Assembly: GCA_027490595.1 (NCBI GenBank)
Contig: JAIXXU010000075.1
Coordinates: 1 to 7,262, forward strand
Direction: 5' to 3'
DNA length: 7,262 bases
DNA from: Pseudomonadota bacterium
Lineage (GTDB): Bacteria > Bdellovibrionota_B > Oligoflexia > Silvanigrellales > Silvanigrellaceae
Below are positions 1 through 6,427 of the stretch, piece after piece. Position numbers and translations under genes: made by a program. The notes beneath the pieces are model-generated. The model saw only the letters and a program-made list of their open reading frames with translations. It made no database searches and was not told where the DNA came from. Each line of letters opens with the position of its first letter. The stretch's first letter is position 1.

Positions 1-583
1 CCAAGTAGGAAACAATAGACACCGTATTCGCAAGGTTAATGCTTCTTACCCCTCTTTGAAACATAGGCAACGTAAGCTTTACCCCTTTCCCAGCACCAAT
101 ATAAGTGTCCATAATATCAGAAGGTATTCCGAATGTTTCTGCCCCAAAGACAAGCATATCTCCCGGTACAAAATGAAAATGAAAAGGATCAGCACCATTT
201 CCGGTCTCTACAAAAAGAAATCTGCGTTTTGGTCGGCAACGATACAAAGATAAGAAATCCTCATGAACAAACAAATTGACATGCTCCCAATAATCAAGAC
301 CTGCTCGTAAAACAGATTTTTCTGTAATTTGAAATGCCATTGGCTCAACAAGATGAAGAGTCAAAGAAAATGCTGCACACAACCTAGCAATAGATCCGGT
401 ATTTTGTGGTATTTGTGGGGAAACAAGAACAACCTCAGGATGGTACTTTAAAAGTTCGTCTCTACTTTGAGAATTCACATACCCTTGGGCATCATAGAAA
501 ACGCTAGGGCTTGAAAAATGCTCTTGATGACAAACATCTAATTCACTTCCTTTTTTGTAAAAAAATTTATCTCTATTTTTCAC
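1..583 (-). CDS. trmL: tRNA (cytidine/uridine-2'-O-)-methyltransferase, TrmL type of SpoU family (3' end outside window)
   Basis: TrmL uses S-adenosylmethionine to methylate the ribose 2'-OH of the wobble nucleotide (position 34) of certain tRNA-Leu isoacceptors in the cytoplasm. About 194 codons are visible and the frame is still open at the left edge. The SPOUT motifs appear in order: PQIPQNTGSIARLC at about residues 56-69 (motif 1, with the family arginine), EKSVLRAGLDYWEH in the middle, FGAETFGIP (motif 2, cofactor knot), and LPMFQRGVRSINLANTVSIV at the edge (motif 3). The GTG start is chosen because it overlaps the stop of engB, which suggests translational coupling; the first in-frame ATG lies inside the conserved domain. 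E. coli TrmL begins almost directly at motif 1, so the roughly 50 residues in front of it are an extra N-terminal segment of unknown role. Family assignment is strong. The exact tRNA target is inferred from TrmL. Confidence 0.88.
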   Translation of the reverse strand, partial: MKNRDKFFYKKGSELDVCHQEHFSSPSVFYDAQGYVNSQSRDELLKYHPEVVLVSPQIPQNTGSIARLCAAFSLTLHLVEPMAFQITEKSVLRAGLDYWEHVNLFVHEDFLSLYRCRPKRRFLFVETGNGADPFHFHFVPGDMLVFGAETFGIPSDIMDTYIGAGKGVKLTLPMFQRGVRSINLANTVSIVSYL

Positions 584-1239
584 AATTGTTCCTCAGACAA
601 AGCAGTCAATTTACCTGCCATCATAAGAATCAGGGATTCTCGGCCTATTCCACCACTGGCGCTGGTAGAAACCATTTGAGCTGAACTCAATTGCAAATCT
701 TTAGCTTGTTTTTTTAACACAGTTTCACGCTGACTTTTATTTATTTTATCAATCTTTGTTTGCACGCCAATCACTGACAAGCCTAAGGTCTGAAACCATA
801 TAGAAAGCGCTTTGTCCTCGGGCTCAATTTCTCGACGGCAATCGACAAGCATAAGAACTGCAACGAGTTCTTTCCTATGTTGAAAGTAATCGGACATCGA
901 CTGTACCCAGTGGCTTCTGGCTTCCTTGGCAACTTTTGCAAAACCATATCCAGGAAGATCTGCAACCACAAATTGTTTTTTTTCGGCCCAAAACAAGTGA
1001 ATCATTTGCGTCCGGCCTGGTGTGTGGCTGACTCTAGCCAATTGTTTTTGTCCTGCAAGAAAATTAAGCAAAGAACTTTTACCCACATTACTTCTACCCA
1101 CAAGTGCAAATTCAGGTACCCCTGTTTTGGGTAGTTGCTGCACATTTTCCCCCGAAGAGGCATATTCCATGAGCAAAGGCCTAGCGTTTCCTTTTACTGA
1201 TGCAAGGAAATCATGAGGCGGAAATTTAAGATGTAGCAT
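580..1239 (-). CDS. engB: Ribosome biogenesis GTPase EngB/YihA (YsxC)
   Basis: This is a cytoplasmic P-loop GTPase of the TrmE-Era-EngA-EngB group, required in many bacteria for large ribosomal subunit assembly. All GTPase motifs are readable in the 219-residue product: G1 GRSNVGKSS at residues 48-56, the EngB-typical switch segment HTPGRTQ at 72-78 with the G2 threonine, G3 DLPGYGFA at 94-101, G4 TKID at 161-164, and G5 SAS at 193-195. The length matches the family (about 200-220). The ATG at 1239 has an AAGGG-type ribosome binding site about 9 nt upstream. The last codons overlap the GTG start of the downstream trmL-type gene, so the two are probably co-transcribed and both serve translation. 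The gene is divergent from lpdA across a 132-bp spacer. Nothing is truncated or missing. Confidence 0.96.
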   Translation of the reverse strand: MLHLKFPPHDFLASVKGNARPLLMEYASSGENVQQLPKTGVPEFALVGRSNVGKSSLLNFLAGQKQLARVSHTPGRTQMIHLFWAEKKQFVVADLPGYGFAKVAKEARSHWVQSMSDYFQHRKELVAVLMLVDCRREIEPEDKALSIWFQTLGLSVIGVQTKIDKINKSQRETVLKKQAKDLQLSSAQMVSTSASGGIGRESLILMMAGKLTALSEEQL

Positions 1240-1283
1240 GGTATTTTTCCCTTCGGCAGGTTGCGTTTTGCAAACTCACAGCA

Positions 1284-1313
1284 TAAATACAGGATTGTGT
1301 GAAATGAGTCCAA
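1284..1313 (-). promoter_or_regulatory. Candidate sigma-70-type promoter for engB-trmL
   Basis: Read on the minus strand, TTGGAC (1308-1313) is followed after 18 nt by TATTTA (1284-1289), about 45 nt upstream of the engB ATG. Both hexamers are imperfect and the region is AT-rich, so a chance match is quite possible. It is listed because engB needs a promoter somewhere in this divergent spacer and this is the best one I can see. Confidence 0.3.
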
Positions 1314-1336
1314 AAGAAGTTCATATCACCTATAAT
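1308..1336 (+). promoter_or_regulatory. Candidate promoter for lpdA-E2 operon
   Basis: A perfect TATAAT -10 hexamer lies at 1331-1336, 35 nt upstream of the lpdA ATG. The hexamer 17 nt upstream (GTCCAA, 1308-1313) is a poor -35, so the promoter may depend on an activator or be weak. The same six bases, read on the other strand, form the -35 proposed for engB, so the two divergent promoters would overlap and could compete. Confidence 0.45.
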
Positions 1337-1342
1337 TAAAAT

Positions 1343-1355
1343 TTTGATGTTCAAA
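1343..1355. repeat. Small perfect inverted repeat in the lpdA leader
   Basis: TTTGA and TCAAA face each other across a 3-nt centre (TGT). The element sits between the TATAAT box and the lpdA ribosome binding site (GAGGAG, 1361-1366). It is in a position where a repressor could act, but 5-bp arms in AT-rich DNA are weak evidence. Confidence 0.3.
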
Positions 1356-1371
1356 TATGTGAGGAGAATAC

Positions 1372-2778
1372 ATGTCCGCATCTAACTATGATTTGGTCAT
1401 TATTGGTAGTGGTCCCGCGGGATACGAAGGTGCCATTTATGCAAGCCAGCTGGGTCTAAAGGTTGCTTTAGTCGAAAAAGAAACTTGGTTAGGGGGAACT
1501 TGTCTTAATGTTGGGTGCATTCCTGCAAAAGCAATGCTTCAATCTGCAACAATGTTTGACAAGGTAAAAAAGCTTGGTGAATACGGCGTAAAAGTTGCTG
1601 GCGCTCAAAATCCTGAACTTGATTTTCCTCAGGTCAACAAAAGACGCGACGAAATTGTAAAAACAATGACCAACGGTGTTGGCTACCTTATGAAAAAAAA
1701 TAAGGTCGACGTGGTTCGTGGTGTAGGATCAATATTAGGGAAAGGCCAAGTAGAAATCAATTTAAATGGGCAAAAGTCTATACTAAATTGCAAAAATATT
1801 CTCCTCGCTACCGGGAGCCGAGCACGCCATCTGTCACATATAAAAGTAGATGGGAAATACATTGTTACCTCTGAAGAAATCTGGTCTTTTGAACAAGTGC
1901 CTGAAACAATGGTTATTCTTGGAGGCGGAGTTATTGGATGTGAGTTTGCATCTGCTTACGGAAGGTATGGTACTAAGATAACAATTTTGGAAATGGGCGA
2001 ACAAATTTGTCCTACTGAAGATCATGAAACTGCTGCCGAACTTGCAAAATTTCTAAAAAAACAAAATTGTGAAATTCTGACAAATACAAAAACAAAATCT
2101 ATGGCTGTAAAAGACAACAAAGTTGAAGTTTATCTCGAGGGTGAATCAGTACCCCGCTATTTTCACAAGGCTCTTTTGAGCGTTGGTAGAGCTCCAAATG
2201 TGGAAAATATTGGCCTTGAAAAAGTGGGAATTCGTTTAAACGAACGCGGATTTATTCCTGTAGATTTAAAAACTTATCAAACATCTATCCCTGGCATTTA
2301 TGCTGTAGGTGACATCATTCCTACGCCACAACTCGCTCACACCGCATCTGCAGAAGCCCTTTATGCTGTTGATATCATTGCAGGAAAAAAACGTCACCCT
2401 ATTAATTACAATACGAATCCAGGTGCCATCTATACATACCCAGAAGTAGCCAGCATTGGGTTTACTGAAAATCAACTAAAGAAAGAAGGCCGTGACTACT
2501 CCGTGGCAAAATTTCCCTTTAGTGCTGTGGCAAAAGCACGGATTGATGACAATGCTGATGGCTTCATCAAAATTATTACCGATAAAAAATATGGTGAAGT
2601 GCTCGGAGTCCATATCGTAAATGGAAAAGCAAGCGAAATGATTGCGGAATTCGCCTTAGGCAACAATCTAGAAATGACCATTGAGGAGCTTGCTCATACA
2701 ATTCACCCCCACCCCACAGTGAGCGAGGCCATCAAAGAAGCGGCACACGTGGCTATGGGCCATCCCATCAATATTTAA
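1372..2778 (+). CDS. lpdA: Dihydrolipoamide dehydrogenase (E3 of 2-oxoacid dehydrogenase complexes)
   Basis: E3 is a cytoplasmic homodimeric flavoenzyme that re-oxidises the dihydrolipoyl arm of E2 and passes the electrons through a disulfide and FAD to NAD+. In the 468-residue product the FAD-binding GSGPAG lies at 12-17. The redox-active disulfide GGTCLNVGCIP gives C44 and C49. ATGS is at 147-149 region, the NAD-binding GGGVIG at 184-189, and a second FAD contact YAVGDI about two thirds along. The interface motif HPHPTVSE near the C-terminus supplies the catalytic pair H447 and E452. The length is typical (465-480) and no key residue is missing. The ATG has a strong GAGGAG site 5 nt upstream. 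The gene for the E2 partner follows after 11 bp, with its ribosome binding site starting within the lpdA stop codon, so the two form one operon. The same E3 may also serve other lipoyl systems, which the sequence cannot show. Confidence 0.97.
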   Translation: MSASNYDLVIIGSGPAGYEGAIYASQLGLKVALVEKETWLGGTCLNVGCIPAKAMLQSATMFDKVKKLGEYGVKVAGAQNPELDFPQVNKRRDEIVKTMTNGVGYLMKKNKVDVVRGVGSILGKGQVEINLNGQKSILNCKNILLATGSRARHLSHIKVDGKYIVTSEEIWSFEQVPETMVILGGGVIGCEFASAYGRYGTKITILEMGEQICPTEDHETAAELAKFLKKQNCEILTNTKTKSMAVKDNKVEVYLEGESVPRYFHKALLSVGRAPNVENIGLEKVGIRLNERGFIPVDLKTYQTSIPGIYAVGDIIPTPQLAHTASAEALYAVDIIAGKKRHPINYNTNPGAIYTYPEVASIGFTENQLKKEGRDYSVAKFPFSAVAKARIDDNADGFIKIITDKKYGEVLGVHIVNGKASEMIAEFALGNNLEMTIEELAHTIHPHPTVSEAIKEAAHVAMGHPINI

Positions 2779-2782
2779 GGAA
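2777..2782 (+). promoter_or_regulatory. Ribosome binding site that decides the E2 start
   Basis: AAGGAA overlaps the last bases of the lpdA stop codon. It stands 7 nt before ATG 2790, a normal spacing, but only 1 nt before the in-frame GTG at 2784. This supports ATG 2790 as the real start and removes two residues from the longest reading. Confidence 0.75.
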
Positions 2783-2789
2783 CGTGTAT

Positions 2790-4067
2790 ATGAGTAAACA
2801 AGAAATTGTCATGCCGCAAATGGGAGAGTCCATTCAAGAAGGAACTCTGACAAAATGGCACAAAAAAGTAGGCGACAAAGTTGAGCGAGAAGAAATTATT
2901 TTTGAAATTTCTACAGACAAAGTAGATACTGAAATTCCTTCTCCGGCATCGGGAACAATTGTTGAAATTCTCGCTAAAGAAGGGGAAACAGTAAACGTCA
3001 ATGCTGTGGTTGCCATCCTTGATACGAGCAACTCAGCCACCAGTATTGTTGAAGCGCCAATAAAACAAATTGAGCCAGCTCAATTGTCTCAGCCTCAACC
3101 TTCCCATGCTATTCCAGAATCTCCCTCACAAAAAGTTGCTGCGAGTCCCCTAGCTCGTAAAATGGCTCATGAGCACGACTTAGATCTTTCTCAAATTCAA
3201 GGTTCTGGAGAAGGATCAAAAATAGTCAAAAACGACATCCTGAATGCTCTTCAAAATGGAAAAATATCGCCCTTGATAGCCGCGGCAGCAGCTCAAGTGG
3301 CAGCTCCTGTTTTTTCTGCTCCTGTGGAACACATTAAAAATTCTGGTGGTTCAACAGAGGGAATTGTTGATGGCGTTCGCGTGCAACGGGTACCTATGAC
3401 TGCCATGCGTAAAAAAATTGCAGAACATATGGTGATGAGCAAACGCACGAGCCCTCATGTTACATCTGTCATTGAAATTGATCTCCAAAAAATTGTTGAT
3501 TTGAGAAACAAATTCAAAGATAAATTTGAAAAAACACACGGCTTCAAACTTTCATTTATGCCCTTTTTTCTTCATGCTGCAATTGAAGGAGTCAAAACAG
3601 TTCCCATTATCAATGCCAGTGTTGATGGTGACACCATTGTTTATAAAAAAGATATTAACCTTGGAGTTGCAGTGGCTCTTGACTGGGGCTTGATTGTCCC
3701 CGTTATCAAGCAAGCATCGGAAAAAAGTTTTGTTGGACTTGGACGTGAATTGAATAACCTTGCCGAAAAAGCACGATTAAAAAAACTATCTCCTGACGAT
3801 GTCAGAGGGGGTACATTTTCCATTTCTAACTTTGGTGGCTTTGGCACTATTATTGGACAACCTATTATCAATCAACCTCAAGTTGCTATTTTTGGCATTG
3901 GCGCTATGCAAAAAAAACCTTTGGTGATCAACGACGCTATTGCAATCAGGACAACGTGCCATTGCGTTCTTTCTTTTGACCACAGAGTGATAGATGGCTC
4001 AGACAGCGGAAAATTCCTAAGCACAGTAAAAAATGTTCTTGAAAATTGGACAATTCCCATTATGTAG
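2790..4067 (+). CDS. Dihydrolipoamide acyltransferase, E2 component of a 2-oxoacid dehydrogenase complex
   Basis: E2 forms the core of the complex, takes the acyl group from E1 on its lipoyl arm and transfers it to CoA. The 425-residue product has the standard order. An N-terminal lipoyl domain (about 3-78) has DKVDTEIPSP, and K44 is the lipoylated lysine. A Pro/Gln/Ser-rich linker follows. A peripheral subunit-binding domain (about 118-154, starting ASPLARKMA) docks E1 or E3. An Ala-rich linker leads to the catalytic domain (about 197-425) with DHRVIDG at 397-403, where H398 and D402 are the active-site pair. There is one lipoyl domain only. The C-terminal DHRVIDGSDSGKF pattern occurs in pyruvate, branched-chain and some 2-oxoglutarate E2s, so I do not choose between sucB, pdhC and bkdB. 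Immediate linkage to lpdA fits; the E1 gene is not in the window. Confidence 0.93.
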   Translation: MSKQEIVMPQMGESIQEGTLTKWHKKVGDKVEREEIIFEISTDKVDTEIPSPASGTIVEILAKEGETVNVNAVVAILDTSNSATSIVEAPIKQIEPAQLSQPQPSHAIPESPSQKVAASPLARKMAHEHDLDLSQIQGSGEGSKIVKNDILNALQNGKISPLIAAAAAQVAAPVFSAPVEHIKNSGGSTEGIVDGVRVQRVPMTAMRKKIAEHMVMSKRTSPHVTSVIEIDLQKIVDLRNKFKDKFEKTHGFKLSFMPFFLHAAIEGVKTVPIINASVDGDTIVYKKDINLGVAVALDWGLIVPVIKQASEKSFVGLGRELNNLAEKARLKKLSPDDVRGGTFSISNFGGFGTIIGQPIINQPQVAIFGIGAMQKKPLVINDAIAIRTTCHCVLSFDHRVIDGSDSGKFLSTVKNVLENWTIPIM

Positions 4068-4071
4068 GCTC

Positions 4072-4112
4072 GAGCAAACTCCACTTGGGCTTTCTTTGTC
4101 TTTTTTATTTTT
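4072..4112 (+). terminator. Weak candidate terminator after the lpdA-E2 operon
   Basis: Just after the E2 stop, a bulged stem can be drawn (GAGC at 4072-4075 and CCA at 4081-4083 against TGGGCTT at 4086-4092). It is followed by a T-rich run from about 4091 to 4112. The stem is short and interrupted, so only the T-rich tail and the convergent gene arrangement support a terminator here. Confidence 0.3.
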
Positions 4113-4121
4113 AAGTGTAAA

Positions 4122-5174
4122 TTAGCACAAAATGCTTTCCGTAAGAACACTTTGGTAGGGTCTTAGAATTTTTGATCCTTTTTCACTTATTCCATAAGCA
4201 TAAGTACCCTTGCTTTTAGGAACGCGGAATACGACTTGAGCTTCTACTGCTAAGGTCAAAAGTTGTTCAAGTTTGAATTTCAAATCTTCGCCTTCTAATA
4301 AGCCCAACCAACTCTTGAATAAAGATAAGTCAAACCCCTCTTTTGTGCCTTTTGACATATTAAATAATTGGGTAAGTTGATTCAAAGACACCAGACCATC
4401 CTCAATGAGATACTTTCCTTGAAGATTCTTGTGAGGCAACAACGCAGAAAGAATTGCAGACAACGACTTCGAAGTTTCTGACAAATTTAGAGCAGCCAAT
4501 TTCGAAACAAAAAAATGATTATTTTTTTTTGGATAAAAGCACAGGAATGATTCCAATCTCGCCATTAAAAGAACAAAAAAATCCTGCCTAGCACGATCGG
4601 CAAAAGAAAAAAACTCTTCCACAAGCTCTGGGCTTGGTTCTCCAAGTTGTGAGGTAATAAACTGATTCAGTTCTCCCGGATTCATCCCACTATTATTTTG
4701 TAAAATAAAAGTCTTGCTCAATTCTTTGATGAATCCAACAACTTCTTCACAAAAAATAAGCATGCCAGAATAAATAGATTCACTACTATCAGTTGTGTAA
4801 ATTCTTTTCACAAACTCTTTTGCAAAAACAGACTCTAGGTTAGAACTTTCAATTTTATCTTCAGGAGAGAGCAAGTTGTTTTCTTCAAGCAAGAATTTTT
4901 TTAGGTTGTCTAAATAAGTAAACACAAAATTAGGATCTAAGCCTGTCAATTTGTACAAACCCTTAGAAGCCAAAATCATGGAAAGCCGGGAAAAAAAAGA
5001 AATACCAAAATGAAGATAGCTCATCCCAACTTCTGTAATCAAAAACTCTTTTTGCAAAAAAAAGCATTGTCTTCCATGAAGAGAAACATCAAGCGTAGCT
5101 GATAAAAGCTCAAATAAGCTAGATTCTTTTACCAAGAGCTTTCTGTGATGGCTGAGTTCACGGAAAAAATTCAC
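4122..5174 (-). CDS. Hypothetical protein, 350 aa, downstream partner of the FecR-domain gene
   Basis: I do not recognise this protein. It starts at a GTG with a TGAGG ribosome binding site 5 nt upstream, inside the 13-bp gap after the FecR-domain gene, so co-transcription is likely. The product is rich in Leu, Phe, Ser, Glu and Lys, and reads as mostly helical. It has no signal peptide and no clear membrane segment, so it is probably cytoplasmic. Residues of about 260-340 have alternating hydrophobic helices ending in VVFRVPKSKGTYAYGISEKG (314-333), which loosely resembles the wing and last strand of a winged-helix fold; this is a weak impression. A run of nine A (minus strand, 4522-4530) lies within the coding sequence. 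The frame is long and uninterrupted, and its start fits its neighbour, which supports a real gene. Confidence 0.8.
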   Translation of the reverse strand: MNFFRELSHHRKLLVKESSLFELLSATLDVSLHGRQCFFLQKEFLITEVGMSYLHFGISFFSRLSMILASKGLYKLTGLDPNFVFTYLDNLKKFLLEENNLLSPEDKIESSNLESVFAKEFVKRIYTTDSSESIYSGMLIFCEEVVGFIKELSKTFILQNNSGMNPGELNQFITSQLGEPSPELVEEFFSFADRARQDFFVLLMARLESFLCFYPKKNNHFFVSKLAALNLSETSKSLSAILSALLPHKNLQGKYLIEDGLVSLNQLTQLFNMSKGTKEGFDLSLFKSWLGLLEGEDLKFKLEQLLTLAVEAQVVFRVPKSKGTYAYGISEKGSKILRPYQSVLTESILC

Positions 5175-5187
5175 AAAAACCTCATGT

Positions 5188-6249
5188 CTATTCCAAGTTG
5201 AAGTTGAAGTTAAAATTAATATTTTTTGGGAGACTTATAGGGTTAGAGTTATTTTTCCCTGGATCTATATTATCGATATCATCCTGTGCTTCAGTTGCTT
5301 GCTCAAGTTCATCAAGAGCTGCTTGACTGACCTCATCAGAGATATCACTATTGGATTCTGGGACTCCAGAAAGATTTTCATCAACGCTTAGATTATTGTC
5401 CTCTGTTCCACCAGACTCTCCAAGCTCAATATCTAATCCCTCTAGGGATGATTCCGTCTCAGAACTATCTCCGGGAGCTATTTCTTCTGAAGGAGAGACC
5501 GACAGGCTCATCTCATCACTTTCTTCTTTTACCTCATCCTGTTTGTCAGGATTCGCAGGAGGAGTTGGGCTTTCACCAAGATCAGCCGAGGCTTGATCAA
5601 AGTCATTACCGTCGCCTTTTGGAGTGGGTTCTGGTGGAGTCGGAAGGTTGTCTCCCAGAACTCCCGATGTGGTTCCTTGCGTGACTTCTTGAGAAGCACC
5701 AGCTCCATTGGAACTTAGACTTACAGTACCCTCTCCTACAGAAACGCTTGTAGTATCTTGACCACTACTGTCTTTGGATACAGTTTCATCAACCATCGTT
5801 CCACGAATACCCATCACTGAGTTCGGGGAGGTTACCTTGGAATCATTCCATCCATTTTGTTTGGGTTTGACAAAAAGTCTTACCTTTCCAGAAACTACAT
5901 TGATGGTTGACTTGATATTTAAATCATTGTTCTTATTTTTGTGAATTCGATACTCCGCAACCTTGAAAATAGTATTTTTGAGGCTCATAAAGCTGCTGCC
6001 ATCATCAAACTCAATCTTCAAGGCGCCGTTGTCACCCACCTTAAAACCATCACTTTCATAGACAGGATCATTTTTATTTGCTTTGATTTTTTGTCCAGAC
6101 CGCTCAACGTCTACTTGGCCCAAAACACTAGCCACTCGCCCTATTGACTTTGAGCTTTCAGCGTGAACATTGGAACAACAAAAAATGAACGCAAAAAACA
6201 GAGATGATCGTAGAATAAACTTTGTTTTAGGAATATTTGTTAATCTCAC
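5188..6249 (-). CDS. Exported FecR-domain protein with long acidic C-terminal tail
   Basis: GTG 6249 is chosen as the start because the 353-residue product then opens with a standard Sec signal peptide: basic KTKFILR, a hydrophobic core at about 16-26 and a VHA cleavage site before E31. A GAGGA site lies 11 nt upstream. The mature part has a FecR-like beta domain (about 36-196): GQVDVERSGQK, a YESDGFKVGDNGALKIEFDDGS block at about 64-85, VVSGKVRLFVKP, then the hallmark TSPNSVMGIRGT at 140-151. In TonB systems FecR relays signals to an ECF sigma factor. Here there is no sigma factor, TonB receptor or anti-sigma N-terminal domain, so a periplasmic or surface structural role is more likely. Residues of about 213-335 are a Ser/Pro/Asp/Glu-rich acidic low-complexity tail. 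The last residues alternate Asn and Phe. Function is unknown. Confidence 0.82.
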   Translation of the reverse strand: MRLTNIPKTKFILRSSLFFAFIFCCSNVHAESSKSIGRVASVLGQVDVERSGQKIKANKNDPVYESDGFKVGDNGALKIEFDDGSSFMSLKNTIFKVAEYRIHKNKNNDLNIKSTINVVSGKVRLFVKPKQNGWNDSKVTSPNSVMGIRGTMVDETVSKDSSGQDTTSVSVGEGTVSLSSNGAGASQEVTQGTTSGVLGDNLPTPPEPTPKGDGNDFDQASADLGESPTPPANPDKQDEVKEESDEMSLSVSPSEEIAPGDSSETESSLEGLDIELGESGGTEDNNLSVDENLSGVPESNSDISDEVSQAALDELEQATEAQDDIDNIDPGKNNSNPISLPKNINFNFNFNLE

Positions 6250-6322
6250 AGCAAGCAAATTCCTCAAAAAATAGAGAATATGTATTGAAAATTTTTTTTT
6301 CAATGATGAACAGAATAAAAAA

Positions 6323-6351
6323 AGTGTAATATCATTCTCACCATAGTTCAA
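6323..6351 (-). promoter_or_regulatory. Candidate promoter for the FecR-domain operon
   Basis: On the minus strand TTGAAC (6346-6351) and TACACT (6323-6328) are separated by 17 nt. This would leave a leader of about 70 nt before GTG 6249. The fit to sigma-70 consensus is fair (four of six bases in each box). It supports the shorter coding start, because the longer open frame begins at TTG 6351 inside the -35 box. Confidence 0.4.
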
Positions 6352-6362
6352 TTCACTTCAAT
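6347..6362. repeat. 10-bp-phased direct repeat upstream of the FecR operon
   Basis: TTCAAT occurs at 6347-6352 and again at 6357-6362, exactly one helical turn apart (ATTGAA on the minus strand). It overlaps the proposed -35 box of the FecR-domain gene. It could be a pair of half-sites for a regulator, but the units are only 6 bp long. Confidence 0.3.
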
Positions 6363-6374
6363 CCTAAGTCAAAA

Positions 6375-6391
6375 TTTAGAACCTTTCTAAA
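6375..6391. repeat. Perfect 7-bp inverted repeat in the divergent FecR/rnpA spacer
   Basis: TTTAGAA and TTCTAAA are perfect reverse complements around a 3-nt centre (CCT). An A-tract/T-tract (6389-6401) follows at once. The element lies between the two divergent candidate promoters, just upstream of the rnpA -35. It could be an operator. The lack of G/C pairs argues against a stable RNA hairpin. Confidence 0.5.
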
Positions 6392-6399
6392 AAAATTTT

Positions 6400-6427
6400 T
6401 TGTGCTTGTTCTTGCGGGTCATAACAT
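6400..6427 (+). promoter_or_regulatory. Candidate promoter for rnpA-yidD-yidC
   Basis: TTGTGC (6400-6405) and TAACAT (6422-6427) are separated by 16 nt. Each matches the sigma-70 consensus moderately. The site lies about 70 nt upstream of the rnpA ATG and is the best candidate for driving this operon, since no gene precedes it on the same strand. Confidence 0.4.

Noticed and set aside
56..110. Apparent frameshift in the trmL-type gene before the last SPOUT motif
   Set aside because: It came from misreading one T while reversing the strand. Re-reading 61-120 base by base gives one continuous frame through VKLTLPMF into RSINLANTVSIV.
56..253. 65-aa plus-strand open frame
   Set aside because: It lies antisense to the trmL-type gene, whose motifs are certain, and has no ribosome binding site or recognisable content.
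877..1216. Plus-strand open frames of 85 and 64 aa over engB
   Set aside because: They are antisense shadows of engB, which carries all GTPase motifs.
1261..1273. TTGC/GCAA inverted repeat in the engB leader
   Set aside because: Four-base arms are too short to separate from chance in this AT-rich spacer.
2784..2789. GTG 2784 as the E2 start
   Set aside because: It leaves only 1 nt after the AAGGAA site; ATG 2790 has normal spacing and gives the standard lipoyl-domain N-terminus.
5351..5684. Plus-strand open frames (81 and 78 aa) opposite the FecR gene
   Set aside because: The Ser/Pro-rich content is the antisense reading of the Asp/Glu/Ser-rich tail; no start signal is seen.
6170..6190. 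Lipoprotein signal in the FecR-domain protein (Cys-Cys near the end of the hydrophobic core)
   Set aside because: The residues before the cysteines (Phe-Ile-Phe) do not fit a lipobox, while VHA followed by Glu fits signal peptidase I.
6250..6351. Longer N-terminus for the FecR-domain protein starting at TTG 6351
   Set aside because: It would put 34 residues in front of a normal signal peptide, has no ribosome binding site and overlaps the likely promoter.
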